NCBI RefSeq assembly: GCF_004522235.1
Contig: NZ_SDLT01000021.1
Span: forward strand, 1-64,000
Source of the DNA: Amycolatopsis nivea
Lineage (GTDB): Bacteria; Actinomycetota; Actinomycetes; Mycobacteriales; Pseudonocardiaceae
Direction of reading: 5' to 3'
Length of the DNA stretch: 64,000 nucleotides
A model generated the notes under the pieces. The model saw nothing but the letters and a program-made list of their open reading frames with translations, was not told the DNA's origin and did not search any database. The first letter of the stretch is position 1, and every line of letters starts with the position of its first letter. This document shows positions 8,401-16,157 of the stretch, one piece after another. The position numbers were made by a program, and so were the translations under genes.

Positions 8401-9373
8401 GAAGATGACCAAAGTGGACAGTGGCGCGTTCCTCGCCGACGACACCATGGTCGCCACCTACGAACTGGGCCACGGCTGGCTGCACGCCGCCCCGGCGCGG
8501 ATCGGCAAGCAGGCGTTCCTCGGCAACTCGGGGATGACCGCGCCGGGCCGTTCGGTGCCGAAGCGCGGGCTGGTCGGGGTGCTGTCCTCGACGCCGGCGA
8601 AGGCGAAGAAGGGCTCGTCGTACCTGGGCATGCCGCCGCTGCCGGTGCGCCGCGCGGTGGAGGAGAGCGACACCAGCCGCACGTACACGCCGCCGCTGCA
8701 CCTCAAGGCGGCGCGGGCGCTGGTCGAGCTGTGCCGGATCCTGCCGGTGATGTGCGCGGTGGCGCTCACCGTCGGCGTCGCGTTCGCGCTGGTGGCGCTG
8801 GCGGAGTGGGGCGGCTTCTGGGTCGCCGCGCTGCTGGCCGGGCCGGTGCTGCTGTCCGCCGGGATCGTCGCGGCGCTCACCGCGACCGCGGCGAAGTGGC
8901 TGCTGGTCGGGAAGTTCCGCGAGATCGACCATCCGCTGTGGAGTTCGTTCGTGTGGCGCAACGAGCTGGCCGACACGTTCGTCGAGGCGCTCGCGGTGCC
9001 GTGGCTGATCGGGTCGCTCGGCGGCACGCCGCTGCTGCCCGCGTGGCTGCGCACGATGGGCGTCAAGATCGGCCGCGGCGTCTGGCTCGACACCTACTGG
9101 CTGCCCGAGTCCGACCTGGTCGAACTGGGCGACGGCGCGACGATCAACCGCGGCTGCGTGGTGCAGACGCACCTGTTCCACGACCGGATCATGACCATGT
9201 CGCGGGTGACGCTGGAAGAGGGCGCGACGCTCGGCCCGCACGGGATCGTGCTGCCGGGCGCGAGCATCGGCGCGCGCACCACGGTGGGCCCGGGTTCGCT
9301 CGTGACGCGCGGCGACGCGGTGCCCGCGGACAGCCGCTGGCTCGGCAATCCGATCTCGGCCTGGCGGCGGTGA
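5486..9373 (+). CDS. Pls/PosA-family NRPS-like protein: adenylation, carrier, membrane and hexapeptide-repeat acyltransferase domains
   Basis: A 1295-residue protein (1324 if it starts at GTG 5399). An adenylation domain fills about residues 20-500: FTSGSTGKPKG near 165, YGPTE near 305, YRSGDMVR near 390 and the TSGKVDR lysine motif near 495. A carrier domain follows with its phosphopantetheine serine in NGGGSLTAAQL, about residue 545. The remaining 700 residues alternate hydrophobic helices with three left-handed beta-helix regions made of hexapeptide repeats (about 720-805, 960-1025 and 1195-1290). This is the terminal module of poly-lysine synthetase (Pls) and related proteins that make short homopolymers or amino-acid esters at the membrane. 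There is no condensation or thioesterase domain. The activated amino acid cannot be assigned by eye. Confidence 0.88.
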   Translation: MTLTADSGSTEALTLAVEAALSPALFETAAPAAERTLLDILTATAERHPNAAALDDGTGPLSYRRLTEEIDAYARKLREHGVGLGDRVGIRISSGTAELYVAILATLSVGAAYVPVDADDPDERAELVFGEAGVAAIATDGEITVAATPSGATGQPGPADDAWIIFTSGSTGKPKGVAVTHASAAAFVDAEAQLFLTDEPIGPGDRVLAGLSVAFDASCEEMWLAWRHGACLVPAPRALVRTGVDLGPWLVAQGITVVSTVPTLAALWPADALEDVRLLIFGGEACPPELAERVAVEGREVWNTYGPTEATVVACAAQMTGEGPVRIGLPLVGWQLVVVNEEGEPVAMGETGELVIGGAGLARYLDAEKDAQKFAPLPSMGWERAYRSGDMVRAEPEGLLFLGRLDEQIKLGGRRIELGEVDAALQALPGVRGAAAAVRRTKAGNQVLVGYIVPEDGETLDTDDAATRLRAQLPAALVPLLATIDDLPTRTSGKVDRAALPWPLSTVDASAAGLSPTEAWLAEGWSEILGVSVSTAGADFFTNGGGSLTAAQLIARIRTRHPEVSVSDIYQNPKLGALAAKLDALSGEETERREIAPTPRRAGLVQSLLMVPLMGLVGLRWTTLAAACSNVLALLGVSWAPTLNWAWLVLAWLVLFTPAGRIAIAAGGARVLLSGVRPGSYPRGGSVHLRLWTAEKLAEFSGADSVAGASWMTTYAKALGARIGKDVDLHSPPPVTGFLKLGRGAAVEPEVDLSGHWVDGDVVHIGKMRIGAEARVGARSTLFPGARVGKGAEIAAGSTVRGAVPAGQRWAGSPAVRSDVKDALKWPSSRPPRSRFWASVYGATSVFLGLLPGIAALPGVAVIGYAVAGTSHLSAALGQALIFVPVATVAYFLTYALLVLAGVRALGVGMVEGYHPVHGRVAWQVWATERLMGMAREGLFPLYASLFTPVWLRLLGAKVGRNVEASTVLALPKMTKVDSGAFLADDTMVATYELGHGWLHAAPARIGKQAFLGNSGMTAPGRSVPKRGLVGVLSSTPAKAKKGSSYLGMPPLPVRRAVEESDTSRTYTPPLHLKAARALVELCRILPVMCAVALTVGVAFALVALAEWGGFWVAALLAGPVLLSAGIVAALTATAAKWLLVGKFREIDHPLWSSFVWRNELADTFVEALAVPWLIGSLGGTPLLPAWLRTMGVKIGRGVWLDTYWLPESDLVELGDGATINRGCVVQTHLFHDRIMTMSRVTLEEGATLGPHGIVLPGASIGARTTVGPGSLVTRGDAVPADSRWLGNPISAWRR

Positions 9374-9449
9374 GGGCACGGCCGTTGCGGCCCCTGCCCT
9401 CGTGCCTCATCCTGGAAACGATCACGGCAGCGGGCGAAGGCGGGTTTCG

Positions 9450-10820
9450 GTGCGGGTGAACGGGAAAGCGGCCGCGCCCGGAGCGGAGACCTCGGGCGAC
9501 GGGTACCTCCCCGCGCACGGGAACGGCGGCTACCGGGTCCGGCACTACGACCTCGATCTCGACTACCGGATCGGGCCGAACCGGCTGTCGGCCGCCGCAG
9601 TGCTCACCTGCGAGGCCACCCAGGCGCTGTCCCGGCTGACGCTCGACTTCGGCGAATTCCGGGTGTCGCGCGTGCTGGTCGACGGCAAACCGGCGAAGTA
9701 CGTGCGGCGAGGGCTGAAGCTGCAGGTCAAACCGGCGCGGTCGCTTCCGGCCGGTGCCGAGTTCCAGGTGGAGATCCGCTACGCGGGCAATCCGCGGCCG
9801 GTCAGCAGCCGGTGGGGAGACATCGGCTGGGACGAGCTGACCGACGGCGCGCTGGTGGCGAGCCAGCCGGTGGGCGCGCCGTCGTGGTTCCCGTGCAACG
9901 ACCATCCGGCGGACAAGGCGAGCTACCGGATCTCGGTCGCGACGTCGTCGCCGTATCTCGTCGCGGCGACGGGGAATCTCGTGTCGCGGTACCAGTCGGC
10001 GAGCACGACCAAGTGGGTGTTCGAGCGGCCGGAGCCGACTTCGACGTACCTGGTGAGCGTCCAGATCGGGCGGTACGAGGACCTCGAATTGTCTTCCGGC
10101 GCCTGGGTTCCGGGTACCGCGGTCGACCGGCCGGACGGCGTCGTCCAGCGAGCCGCGGTGCCGCCCCGGCTGCGGCGGGCGTTCGCGCGGGACTTCGGGC
10201 GGCAGGGCCGGATGATGGACGCGCTCGAGGAGTGGTTCGGGCCGTATCCGTTCGGCGAGTACGTGGTGGTCGTGACGGACGACGATCTTGACGATCCCAT
10301 CGAGGCGCAGGGGATGGCGATCTTCGGGGCCAACCATGTGGACGGGAAGCGGACTCACGAGCGGCTGGTGGTGCATGAGCTGGCGCATCAGTGGTTCGGG
10401 AACAGTCTGACTGTCGCTGATTGGCGGCATATTTGGCTTAATGAGGGGTTTGCTACTTACGCCGAGTGGTTGTGGTCGGAGCGGGCCGGTGGGGAGTCGG
10501 CGGAGGCGTTGGCTCGGGGTTGGTATGCGAGGGTGCGGGCCAAGCCGGCGGATGTGACTATCGGGGATCCTGGGGTTTCTCGGATGTTTGACGAGCGGGT
10601 GTATAAGCGTGGGGGGTTGACGCTGCATGCGCTGCGGGGGGAGATGGGAGATTCGGCGTTTTTCGCGCTGGTCAAGGCTTGGGCGGTGGAGAACCGGCAT
10701 GGGGCGGTGACTACGGCGGGGTTCGTGGCGCTGGCCGAGTCTTATGCTGGGCGGTCTTTGGGGGAGTTCTTCGTCCGGTGGTTGGAGAGGGTTGAGTTGC
10801 CGTCCTTGCCGTTGTTGTGA
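9450..10820 (+). CDS. M1-family zinc metallopeptidase, short form
   Basis: A 456-residue gluzincin aminopeptidase. The zinc site HELAHQWFG is near residue 309, with the third ligand in NEGFATYAEW near 332. The substrate-binding GAMEN position is replaced by EAQGMAIFG. The length matches the short actinobacterial M1 enzymes, which lack the large C-terminal helical domain of PepN. GTG 9450 is preferred because GAAGG lies ten bases before it; GTG 9402 is an alternative. No signal peptide is seen. The last 500 bases change markedly in composition, with many codons ending in T or G instead of C, although the reading frame and motifs stay intact. Confidence 0.88.
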   Translation: MRVNGKAAAPGAETSGDGYLPAHGNGGYRVRHYDLDLDYRIGPNRLSAAAVLTCEATQALSRLTLDFGEFRVSRVLVDGKPAKYVRRGLKLQVKPARSLPAGAEFQVEIRYAGNPRPVSSRWGDIGWDELTDGALVASQPVGAPSWFPCNDHPADKASYRISVATSSPYLVAATGNLVSRYQSASTTKWVFERPEPTSTYLVSVQIGRYEDLELSSGAWVPGTAVDRPDGVVQRAAVPPRLRRAFARDFGRQGRMMDALEEWFGPYPFGEYVVVVTDDDLDDPIEAQGMAIFGANHVDGKRTHERLVVHELAHQWFGNSLTVADWRHIWLNEGFATYAEWLWSERAGGESAEALARGWYARVRAKPADVTIGDPGVSRMFDERVYKRGGLTLHALRGEMGDSAFFALVKAWAVENRHGAVTTAGFVALAESYAGRSLGEFFVRWLERVELPSLPLL

Positions 10821-10892
10821 TTCGGCTCGTCGCCTGGCGGCGACATTGCGCCCGTTGGTTGCGTGGGGCACCCCGAAGCTTGATTGTGCTGA

Positions 10893-10949
10893 CGGTTCGG
10901 GGGTGCTTGTCAAGGCGGGAAAGATGCTTTGACAAGCACCCCCGAACCG
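10893..10949. terminator. Perfect 21-base inverted repeat after the M1 peptidase gene
   Basis: The arms at 10893-10913 and 10929-10949 are perfectly complementary over 21 bases (beginning CGGTTCGGGGGTGCTTG) around a 15-base loop. Outside it, GCACCCCGAAGC (10869-10880) is partly inverted again at about 10957-10973. The hairpin starts 73 bases after the stop codon. It could end transcription or be a copy of a dispersed palindromic repeat. Confidence 0.6.
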
Positions 10950-10983
10950 CAGATGCGCTTCGTATCGGGGTGCGGGGGAGGGT

Positions 10984-11150
10984 TGGGTGCCTCGATCGTT
11001 GGGTGCATCGGCTGCGGTAGAGGGGCTGGGTGCCTCGACGATTAGGTGCATCGGCGGCGGGGGCGTGGCTGGGTGCCTCGATGGTTGGGTGCGTCGGCTG
11101 CGGTTGGGGCTGGATGCATTGATGGTTGGGTGCATCGGCTGCGGGTCGGT
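10984..11150. repeat. Four imperfect tandem copies of a ~42-base unit
   Basis: Units begin with TGGGTGCCTCGA or a close variant at 10984, 11027, 11070 and 11111, so the spacing is 43, 43 and 41 bases. Each continues as TTGGGTGCATCGGCTGCGG with a few changes. No credible reading frame or ribosome binding site is seen, and the rest of 10821-11551 holds only this, the hairpins listed separately and plain spacer. Confidence 0.75.
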
Positions 11151-11168
11151 TGGGGCGGGGCTAGCGCC

Positions 11169-11212
11169 CCAATGTGGCATTGGGTGCATCTGACGCACCC
11201 AATGCCGCATTG
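11169..11212. repeat. Imperfect palindrome built on CCAATG..GGGTGC
   Basis: CCAATGTGGCATTGGGTGC (11169-11187) is inverted as GCACCCAATGCCGCATTGG (up to 11213), with one G/T-type mismatch and a short loop. It shares the GGGTGCATC core with the tandem units just upstream, suggesting a common origin. Confidence 0.6.
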
Positions 11213-11252
11213 GGGGAGCAGGCCGGTGGGCGCGAGGCTGGCGGGGTGGGCC

Positions 11253-11299
11253 GTGAAGGGCTCCTTGAGGGAATCTGGTTCCCTCAAGGAGCCCTTCAC
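11253..11299. repeat. Perfect hairpin repeat, second copy of the left-edge element
   Basis: Two perfectly complementary 21-base arms (11253-11273, starting GTGAAGGGCTCCTTGAGG, and 11279-11299) surround the loop TCTGG. One arm recurs exactly at 16-36. The stem is strong enough to act as a bidirectional terminator. Two copies 11 kb apart suggest a repeat family scattered between genes. Confidence 0.75.
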
Positions 11300-11551
11300 A
11301 ACCTTTGTCACCGTGCGCCGCCCGTCGTTGGGAGGGTGGAGCCTCGGCGAGTGCGGTGCGTGAAGCTGTCCTGGGGGATGGGGTGATCCGGCGGTTTCAG
11401 GTATCTGAACGCGCGCCCATCGGATCCCAGTCATCGGATGTCTGTGCGGCTTTCCGGGTGAACAACTCTGGCTTTCGCTTGCTCTGTCTGGATATATTCC
11501 GCTGATCCCGCGCCTGCGGGAGCGAAACGTAATATGAATCCGGAGGGTGAC

Positions 11552-13846
11552 ATGGTCGGGGTGTCGCGGCGGACGGTGCTTCGATCGGTGTCGGTCGCTG
11601 CTGGGGCGGCGGCGTTCGGCGGGCTGTGGGCGCAGGGTGCGCCGCCGGGGGTGGCGGCGCAGCGCAATCCGCATCGGGATGTTGCGGTGGATGCGCGGAT
11701 GCGCTGGCAGCGGTTGCCGAAGAACTGGCAGGAAGCGCCCTTTCTCGCCAACGGTTATCTCGGGGTGCAGGTCTACGCCGGGCAGACGCCGCAGGTGCTG
11801 AAGTTCATGCTCAGTCACACCCAGGTCCAGGACCAGCGTATTCAGTGGGAAGCGGGGATCGGGCTGTCGCGGTTGCCGATCGGCGCGATCACGCTTGCCT
11901 TCGCCGGAGCGATCACGGGGGTCGACTGGACGCTCGACCTTTACAACGCGGAGCTCGGCGGCACCATCACTACGACGCGTGGGCAGGTCGCGTTTTCTGC
12001 GGTGGTGCACAACGATCTTGGTGTCTTGCTCGTCTCGCTCGACCCTAGTGCGGGCGAATCGGGGGCGACGTGGGGGTTCGCGCCGCTCGTGTCGGCGACG
12101 ACGCGGACGGTGCGCAAGCCGCCGGAGTACACCGCGAATCCTGAGCCGGAGCAGGCGAGTGGGTACTGTGCGCAGCCGCTGATCGCCGGTGGTGGGTATA
12201 CGACGGCGTGGCGGGAGAAGCGGGTCGGCACGAAGCGGTTGTTCGCGGCGGCGGTCGCGTATTCCTTCCCGCGGTCTACGCATACTCGCGACGCGGTGTC
12301 GTTGGTCGGGCGGACGCTCGCGATGAATCCGGATCTGCTGGTCGCCTGGCATCGTCGCTGGTGGAACGGCTTCCACGAGCGCAGTTTCGTGTCCGTGCCG
12401 GACAAGCAGGTCCAGCGGTTCTACTGGATCCAGCTTTACAAAATCGCCTCGGCGACCCGCAAGGACGGGCCGGTCGCCGCCGAATGGGGGCCGTGGTTCC
12501 CGGAGGTCGGCAACAGCTGGACGGCGGTCTGGTGGAACCTGAACGTCCAGGTCACGTATCCGATCGTGAACAGTACCAACCATCCGGAGCTGGACGCGGT
12601 CACCGAAACGTTCCGCCGCGATCATGCGAACCTGGAGGTGTCGGTCCCGCCCGCGTACCGGGACGGCGATACTTACGCGCTTTCGCATCCGGGGGACTGG
12701 CGGCTGCGGCCCGGGGGCGTGCGGACGGTCGGCGTGCCGGGGACTACGTCCAAAACGGACCAGACCGGGAACCTGTTGTGGGGCTTGCACAACGTCTGGC
12801 TCGCGTACCGCCATCACCTCGACCAGTCGGTGCTGCGCGACGTGCTCTACCCGACGCTCGCCAAGGCGCTCAACTTCTACCGGCACTTCCTCTTCACCGG
12901 ACCGGACGGCCTCCTGCACCTGCCGCTCACCCGGTCGCCGGAGTACGCCGACGCGGCCGATTGCACGTATGACCTGTCGCTGATCCGCTGGGCCGCGACG
13001 ACGTTGGTCGACTCCGCGCGGATCCTGCGATTGAACGAGCCGCGCGTGCCGATGTGGCGGGAGATCGCGACGAAACTCGTTCCATACCACGAGGATCCGG
13101 CCGACGGCGTGCTGATCGGCGACGGGGTCCGGCTCGCTGCTTCGCATCGGCACTTCTCGCATTTGCTGTGGTTGTACCCGTTGCGGGAGCGGAATTGGGA
13201 GCGGCCCGCTGATCGGGACATCATGAGCCGTACTTTCCGGCATTGGGCGGCGGATCAGTCGGCGTGGCACGGCTACAGTTACGCGGCTGCGTCGTCGATG
13301 AATTCCGTGATGGATCAGCCTGAGGAAGCGTTGCGGTACTTGAAGTTCTTCCTCGATCGGAACATCGTCGCGGACACCGAGCTGACCGCGAACACGATGT
13401 ACCGCGAGGGATCGAACTTCGCCATCGAAAGCCCGATCACTGCCGCACAGTCCGTTGTGGACATACTGCTGCAAGGGTCTGGGGGAGTGGTGAAGGCGTT
13501 CCCGTCGGTGTCGGCGAAGTGGCCGGACGCGTCGATCGCTGGGTTGCGTACTGAGGGCGCGTTCCTGGTGGACGCGTCGCGGCGGCGCGGTGCGACGGAG
13601 TTCGTGCGGGTGCATAGCGAAGCTGGTGCGCCGTTGGTGCTTGACCACGGCATCGACGGCGAGATCGACGTGCGTGATCAATGGGGTCGGCGGTTGCCGT
13701 GGCGGTCGGTTGGGGCGCGGCGGATCACGCTCGAACTGCGGCGGGGAAGCACGGTCACCGTTACCCCGCGCGGTGGTCGTCCGGACTTCGGGCCGCGTGA
13801 CGTTCCTTCGCTGGGTGCTGTTCCGGCCTGGGGTTTGCCTGACTAG
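11552..13846 (+). CDS. Tat-exported GH95-like glycoside hydrolase, first of a tandem pair
   Basis: A 764-residue protein. Residues 1-35 form a twin-arginine signal (SRRTVLRS, then an Ala/Gly-rich hydrophobic stretch). The rest has the layout of glycoside hydrolase family 95: an N-terminal beta-sandwich from about 45 to 270, an (alpha/alpha) toroid with WWNLNVQVTYP near 330 and NHPEL just after, and a C-terminal beta domain. GH95 enzymes are mainly alpha-L-fucosidases or galactosidases acting by inversion; substrate cannot be decided here. The ATG at 11552 follows GGAGGG; an ATG six codons earlier has no such site. Codons end in G or T more often than in the next gene, its paralogue. Confidence 0.75.
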   Translation: MVGVSRRTVLRSVSVAAGAAAFGGLWAQGAPPGVAAQRNPHRDVAVDARMRWQRLPKNWQEAPFLANGYLGVQVYAGQTPQVLKFMLSHTQVQDQRIQWEAGIGLSRLPIGAITLAFAGAITGVDWTLDLYNAELGGTITTTRGQVAFSAVVHNDLGVLLVSLDPSAGESGATWGFAPLVSATTRTVRKPPEYTANPEPEQASGYCAQPLIAGGGYTTAWREKRVGTKRLFAAAVAYSFPRSTHTRDAVSLVGRTLAMNPDLLVAWHRRWWNGFHERSFVSVPDKQVQRFYWIQLYKIASATRKDGPVAAEWGPWFPEVGNSWTAVWWNLNVQVTYPIVNSTNHPELDAVTETFRRDHANLEVSVPPAYRDGDTYALSHPGDWRLRPGGVRTVGVPGTTSKTDQTGNLLWGLHNVWLAYRHHLDQSVLRDVLYPTLAKALNFYRHFLFTGPDGLLHLPLTRSPEYADAADCTYDLSLIRWAATTLVDSARILRLNEPRVPMWREIATKLVPYHEDPADGVLIGDGVRLAASHRHFSHLLWLYPLRERNWERPADRDIMSRTFRHWAADQSAWHGYSYAAASSMNSVMDQPEEALRYLKFFLDRNIVADTELTANTMYREGSNFAIESPITAAQSVVDILLQGSGGVVKAFPSVSAKWPDASIAGLRTEGAFLVDASRRRGATEFVRVHSEAGAPLVLDHGIDGEIDVRDQWGRRLPWRSVGARRITLELRRGSTVTVTPRGGRPDFGPRDVPSLGAVPAWGLPD

Positions 13847-13867
13847 AAAACGAGGAGGCTGGCGGAC

Positions 13868-16156
13868 ATGGACATCTCGCGCCGGACAGTGCTCGGCGGA
13901 GCGCTCGCCGGGATCGCCGCCGGAGCGGTCGGGCTGCCGCAGGCCAGTGCGGCGGAACTGGGCCGCGACGGCGTCGACTGGGCGGATTTCCTGGCGACCG
14001 CGGACCTGCGCTGGCGGCGGATGCCGAAGACCTGGTACGAGGGACCGTTCCTGGGCAACGGTTTCCTCGGCTCCGGCATCTACGCCGAACCCGGGCGCAA
14101 CGCGGTCCGCTTCAACGTCCAGCACAGCCAGGTGCAGGACCACCGGCCGCAGTTCGGGTCGCTGTTCGGCCTGGCACGGCTGCCGATCGGGTATTTCACG
14201 CTCGAACCGGTCGGCGCGATCACCGGGCTCGACTGGCGGCTCGACGTCTGGAACGCCGAACTGACCGGCACGATCACCACCGCGGCGGGCAGCCTGGAGC
14301 TGCGTGCGATCGTCCACACCGGACAGTCGCTGCTCGCGGTGGAGGTGCGGCCGTCCGAGGGAGAACGCGGTTTCCAGTGGGTGTTCCATCCGGCGAAGGC
14401 GATCAGTCCGCGCGCTGATCCGGTGTGGAAGAAGCCGCCGCCGGACGGATATCTGGAGAATCCGCCGGTCCAGCTGCAGCAGGCTGGCGACGCGCACCTC
14501 GCGATCCAGCCGCTGCTCGCGGGCGGCGAGCACGTGACGGCCTGGCGCGAGGTCACCCGGGGCAGTGCGCGGACACTGTACACGTCGGTCGCGTGGTCGC
14601 ATCCGGAGAAGACCTCGGCGGCCCGCGCGTTGCACACGGTGCGGCGCGCGAGCGCGCTGGACGTGCTGACCTGGGATCACCGTCGCTGGTGGCACGACTA
14701 CTACCGGCGCAGCTTCCTGTCCATTCCGGACACTCGGCTGCAGAGTTTCTACTGGATCCAGCTGTACAAAGTCGCGTCGGCCGCGCGCCGGGAAGCGCCG
14801 GTGATGGCGACTTCCGGGCCGTGGCTGGAAAACACGCCGTGGCCCGCGACGTGGTGGAACCTCAACGTGCAGCTGGAATACTGGCTGATCCAGGGTTCCA
14901 ATCACCTCGAACTCGACGCGGTCAGCTACGCGCTCGGCAAGTACCGCGACCGGCTCACCAGCCAGGTCGCGCAGCCGTATCAGGCCGATTCCGCGGGCAT
15001 CCCGCGCACCACGGACATGACGCTGCTCAACGGCCTCGCCGATTCCACCATCGGCTACCCGGTCGGCATCCCCGGCAAGGACACCCCGACACCCGAGGTC
15101 GGCAACCTTACCTGGGCGCTGCACAACGTCTGGCTGTCCTATCGGCACACGATGGACCGCCAGCTGCTGCGCGACACGCTGTTCCCGTTGCTGCGCAAGG
15201 CGATCAACTACTACCTGCACTTCCTCGCCCCCGGCGCGGACGGCCGGCTGCATCTCCCGGCGACCTTCTCCCCGGAGTACGGCGTGAACGCGCCGGACAC
15301 GAATTACGACCTCGCCCTGATCCGCTGGGGTTGCAAGACGCTGCTGGACACAGCCCGCGAGCTGCGCATCGCCGACCCGCTGGCGGGGAAGTGGCAGCAG
15401 GTGCTCGCCACGCTCACCGATTACCCGGCCGACGAGAACGGCTACATGATCGGCGCGGGCGTCCCGTTCGCGAAATCGCACCGGCATTACTCGCATTTGC
15501 TGCAGATCTATCCGCTTTACGAGATCACCTGGGAACAGCCGGAGCATCGCAAGATCATCGAAACTTCGCTCAACCATTGGGTCGGCTTCGAGGGTGCGTT
15601 GCAGGGCTACACGTTCACCGGGGCCGCGTCGATTTCCGCGCAGATGCTGCGCGGCGAGAAGGCCGCGTACTACCTCGGCGAACTGCAAAAGCGGTATATC
15701 CAGCCGAACACGATGTACAAAGAATCCGGCCCGGTCATCGAAACGCCGTTGTCCGCGGCGAAATCCATGCAGGACATGCTGGTGCAGAGCTGGGGCGGCG
15801 TCATCCGGCTGTTCCCGGCAGTGCCGGAGGCGTGGGGCGACATCGCGCTGCGCGACTTCCGGACCGAAGGCGCGTTCCTGCTCAGCGCTTCCCGTTCCGG
15901 CGGGAAAACGCGCTGGCTGAAGGTGCACAGCGAAGCCGGCGCGCCGTGTGTCCTGCGCCCGGGCATCGACGGCGAGTTGACGGTGACGGACGCGCACGGC
16001 CGTCCGCGGCGCTGGCGGCGGTTGGCGAACGGAGACGTGCAGGTCGATCTCGGACGGGGTCAGGACGCGTATGTCTGCCGCCGCGGCGACCGGCCGGACT
16101 TCACGGTCCAGCCGGTCGCGCCAGGCGGGGCGAGCGATCCGTGGGGGATGCCGTGA
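13868..16156 (+). CDS. Tat-exported GH95-like glycoside hydrolase, second of a tandem pair
   Basis: A 762-residue paralogue of the preceding protein, colinear over its full length. It has a twin-arginine signal (SRRTVLGG) in the first 32 residues and WWNLNVQLEYW near residue 329, where the other has WWNLNVQVTYP. GAGGAGG lies at the right distance before the ATG, 21 bases after the first gene's stop, so the pair is co-transcribed. They may attack related linkages in one exported substrate. Its stop is one base from the stop of the convergent FAD-monooxygenase gene, leaving no room for a separate terminator. Substrate unknown. Confidence 0.75.
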   Translation: MDISRRTVLGGALAGIAAGAVGLPQASAAELGRDGVDWADFLATADLRWRRMPKTWYEGPFLGNGFLGSGIYAEPGRNAVRFNVQHSQVQDHRPQFGSLFGLARLPIGYFTLEPVGAITGLDWRLDVWNAELTGTITTAAGSLELRAIVHTGQSLLAVEVRPSEGERGFQWVFHPAKAISPRADPVWKKPPPDGYLENPPVQLQQAGDAHLAIQPLLAGGEHVTAWREVTRGSARTLYTSVAWSHPEKTSAARALHTVRRASALDVLTWDHRRWWHDYYRRSFLSIPDTRLQSFYWIQLYKVASAARREAPVMATSGPWLENTPWPATWWNLNVQLEYWLIQGSNHLELDAVSYALGKYRDRLTSQVAQPYQADSAGIPRTTDMTLLNGLADSTIGYPVGIPGKDTPTPEVGNLTWALHNVWLSYRHTMDRQLLRDTLFPLLRKAINYYLHFLAPGADGRLHLPATFSPEYGVNAPDTNYDLALIRWGCKTLLDTARELRIADPLAGKWQQVLATLTDYPADENGYMIGAGVPFAKSHRHYSHLLQIYPLYEITWEQPEHRKIIETSLNHWVGFEGALQGYTFTGAASISAQMLRGEKAAYYLGELQKRYIQPNTMYKESGPVIETPLSAAKSMQDMLVQSWGGVIRLFPAVPEAWGDIALRDFRTEGAFLLSASRSGGKTRWLKVHSEAGAPCVLRPGIDGELTVTDAHGRPRRWRRLANGDVQVDLGRGQDAYVCRRGDRPDFTVQPVAPGGASDPWGMP

Positions 16157-16157
16157 G

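Noticed and set aside
5351..9379. A 1342-codon frame antisense to the NRPS-like gene
   Set aside because: It is an artefact of high G+C at third codon positions. It lacks domains, is rich in Arg and Ala, and covers a well-supported gene.
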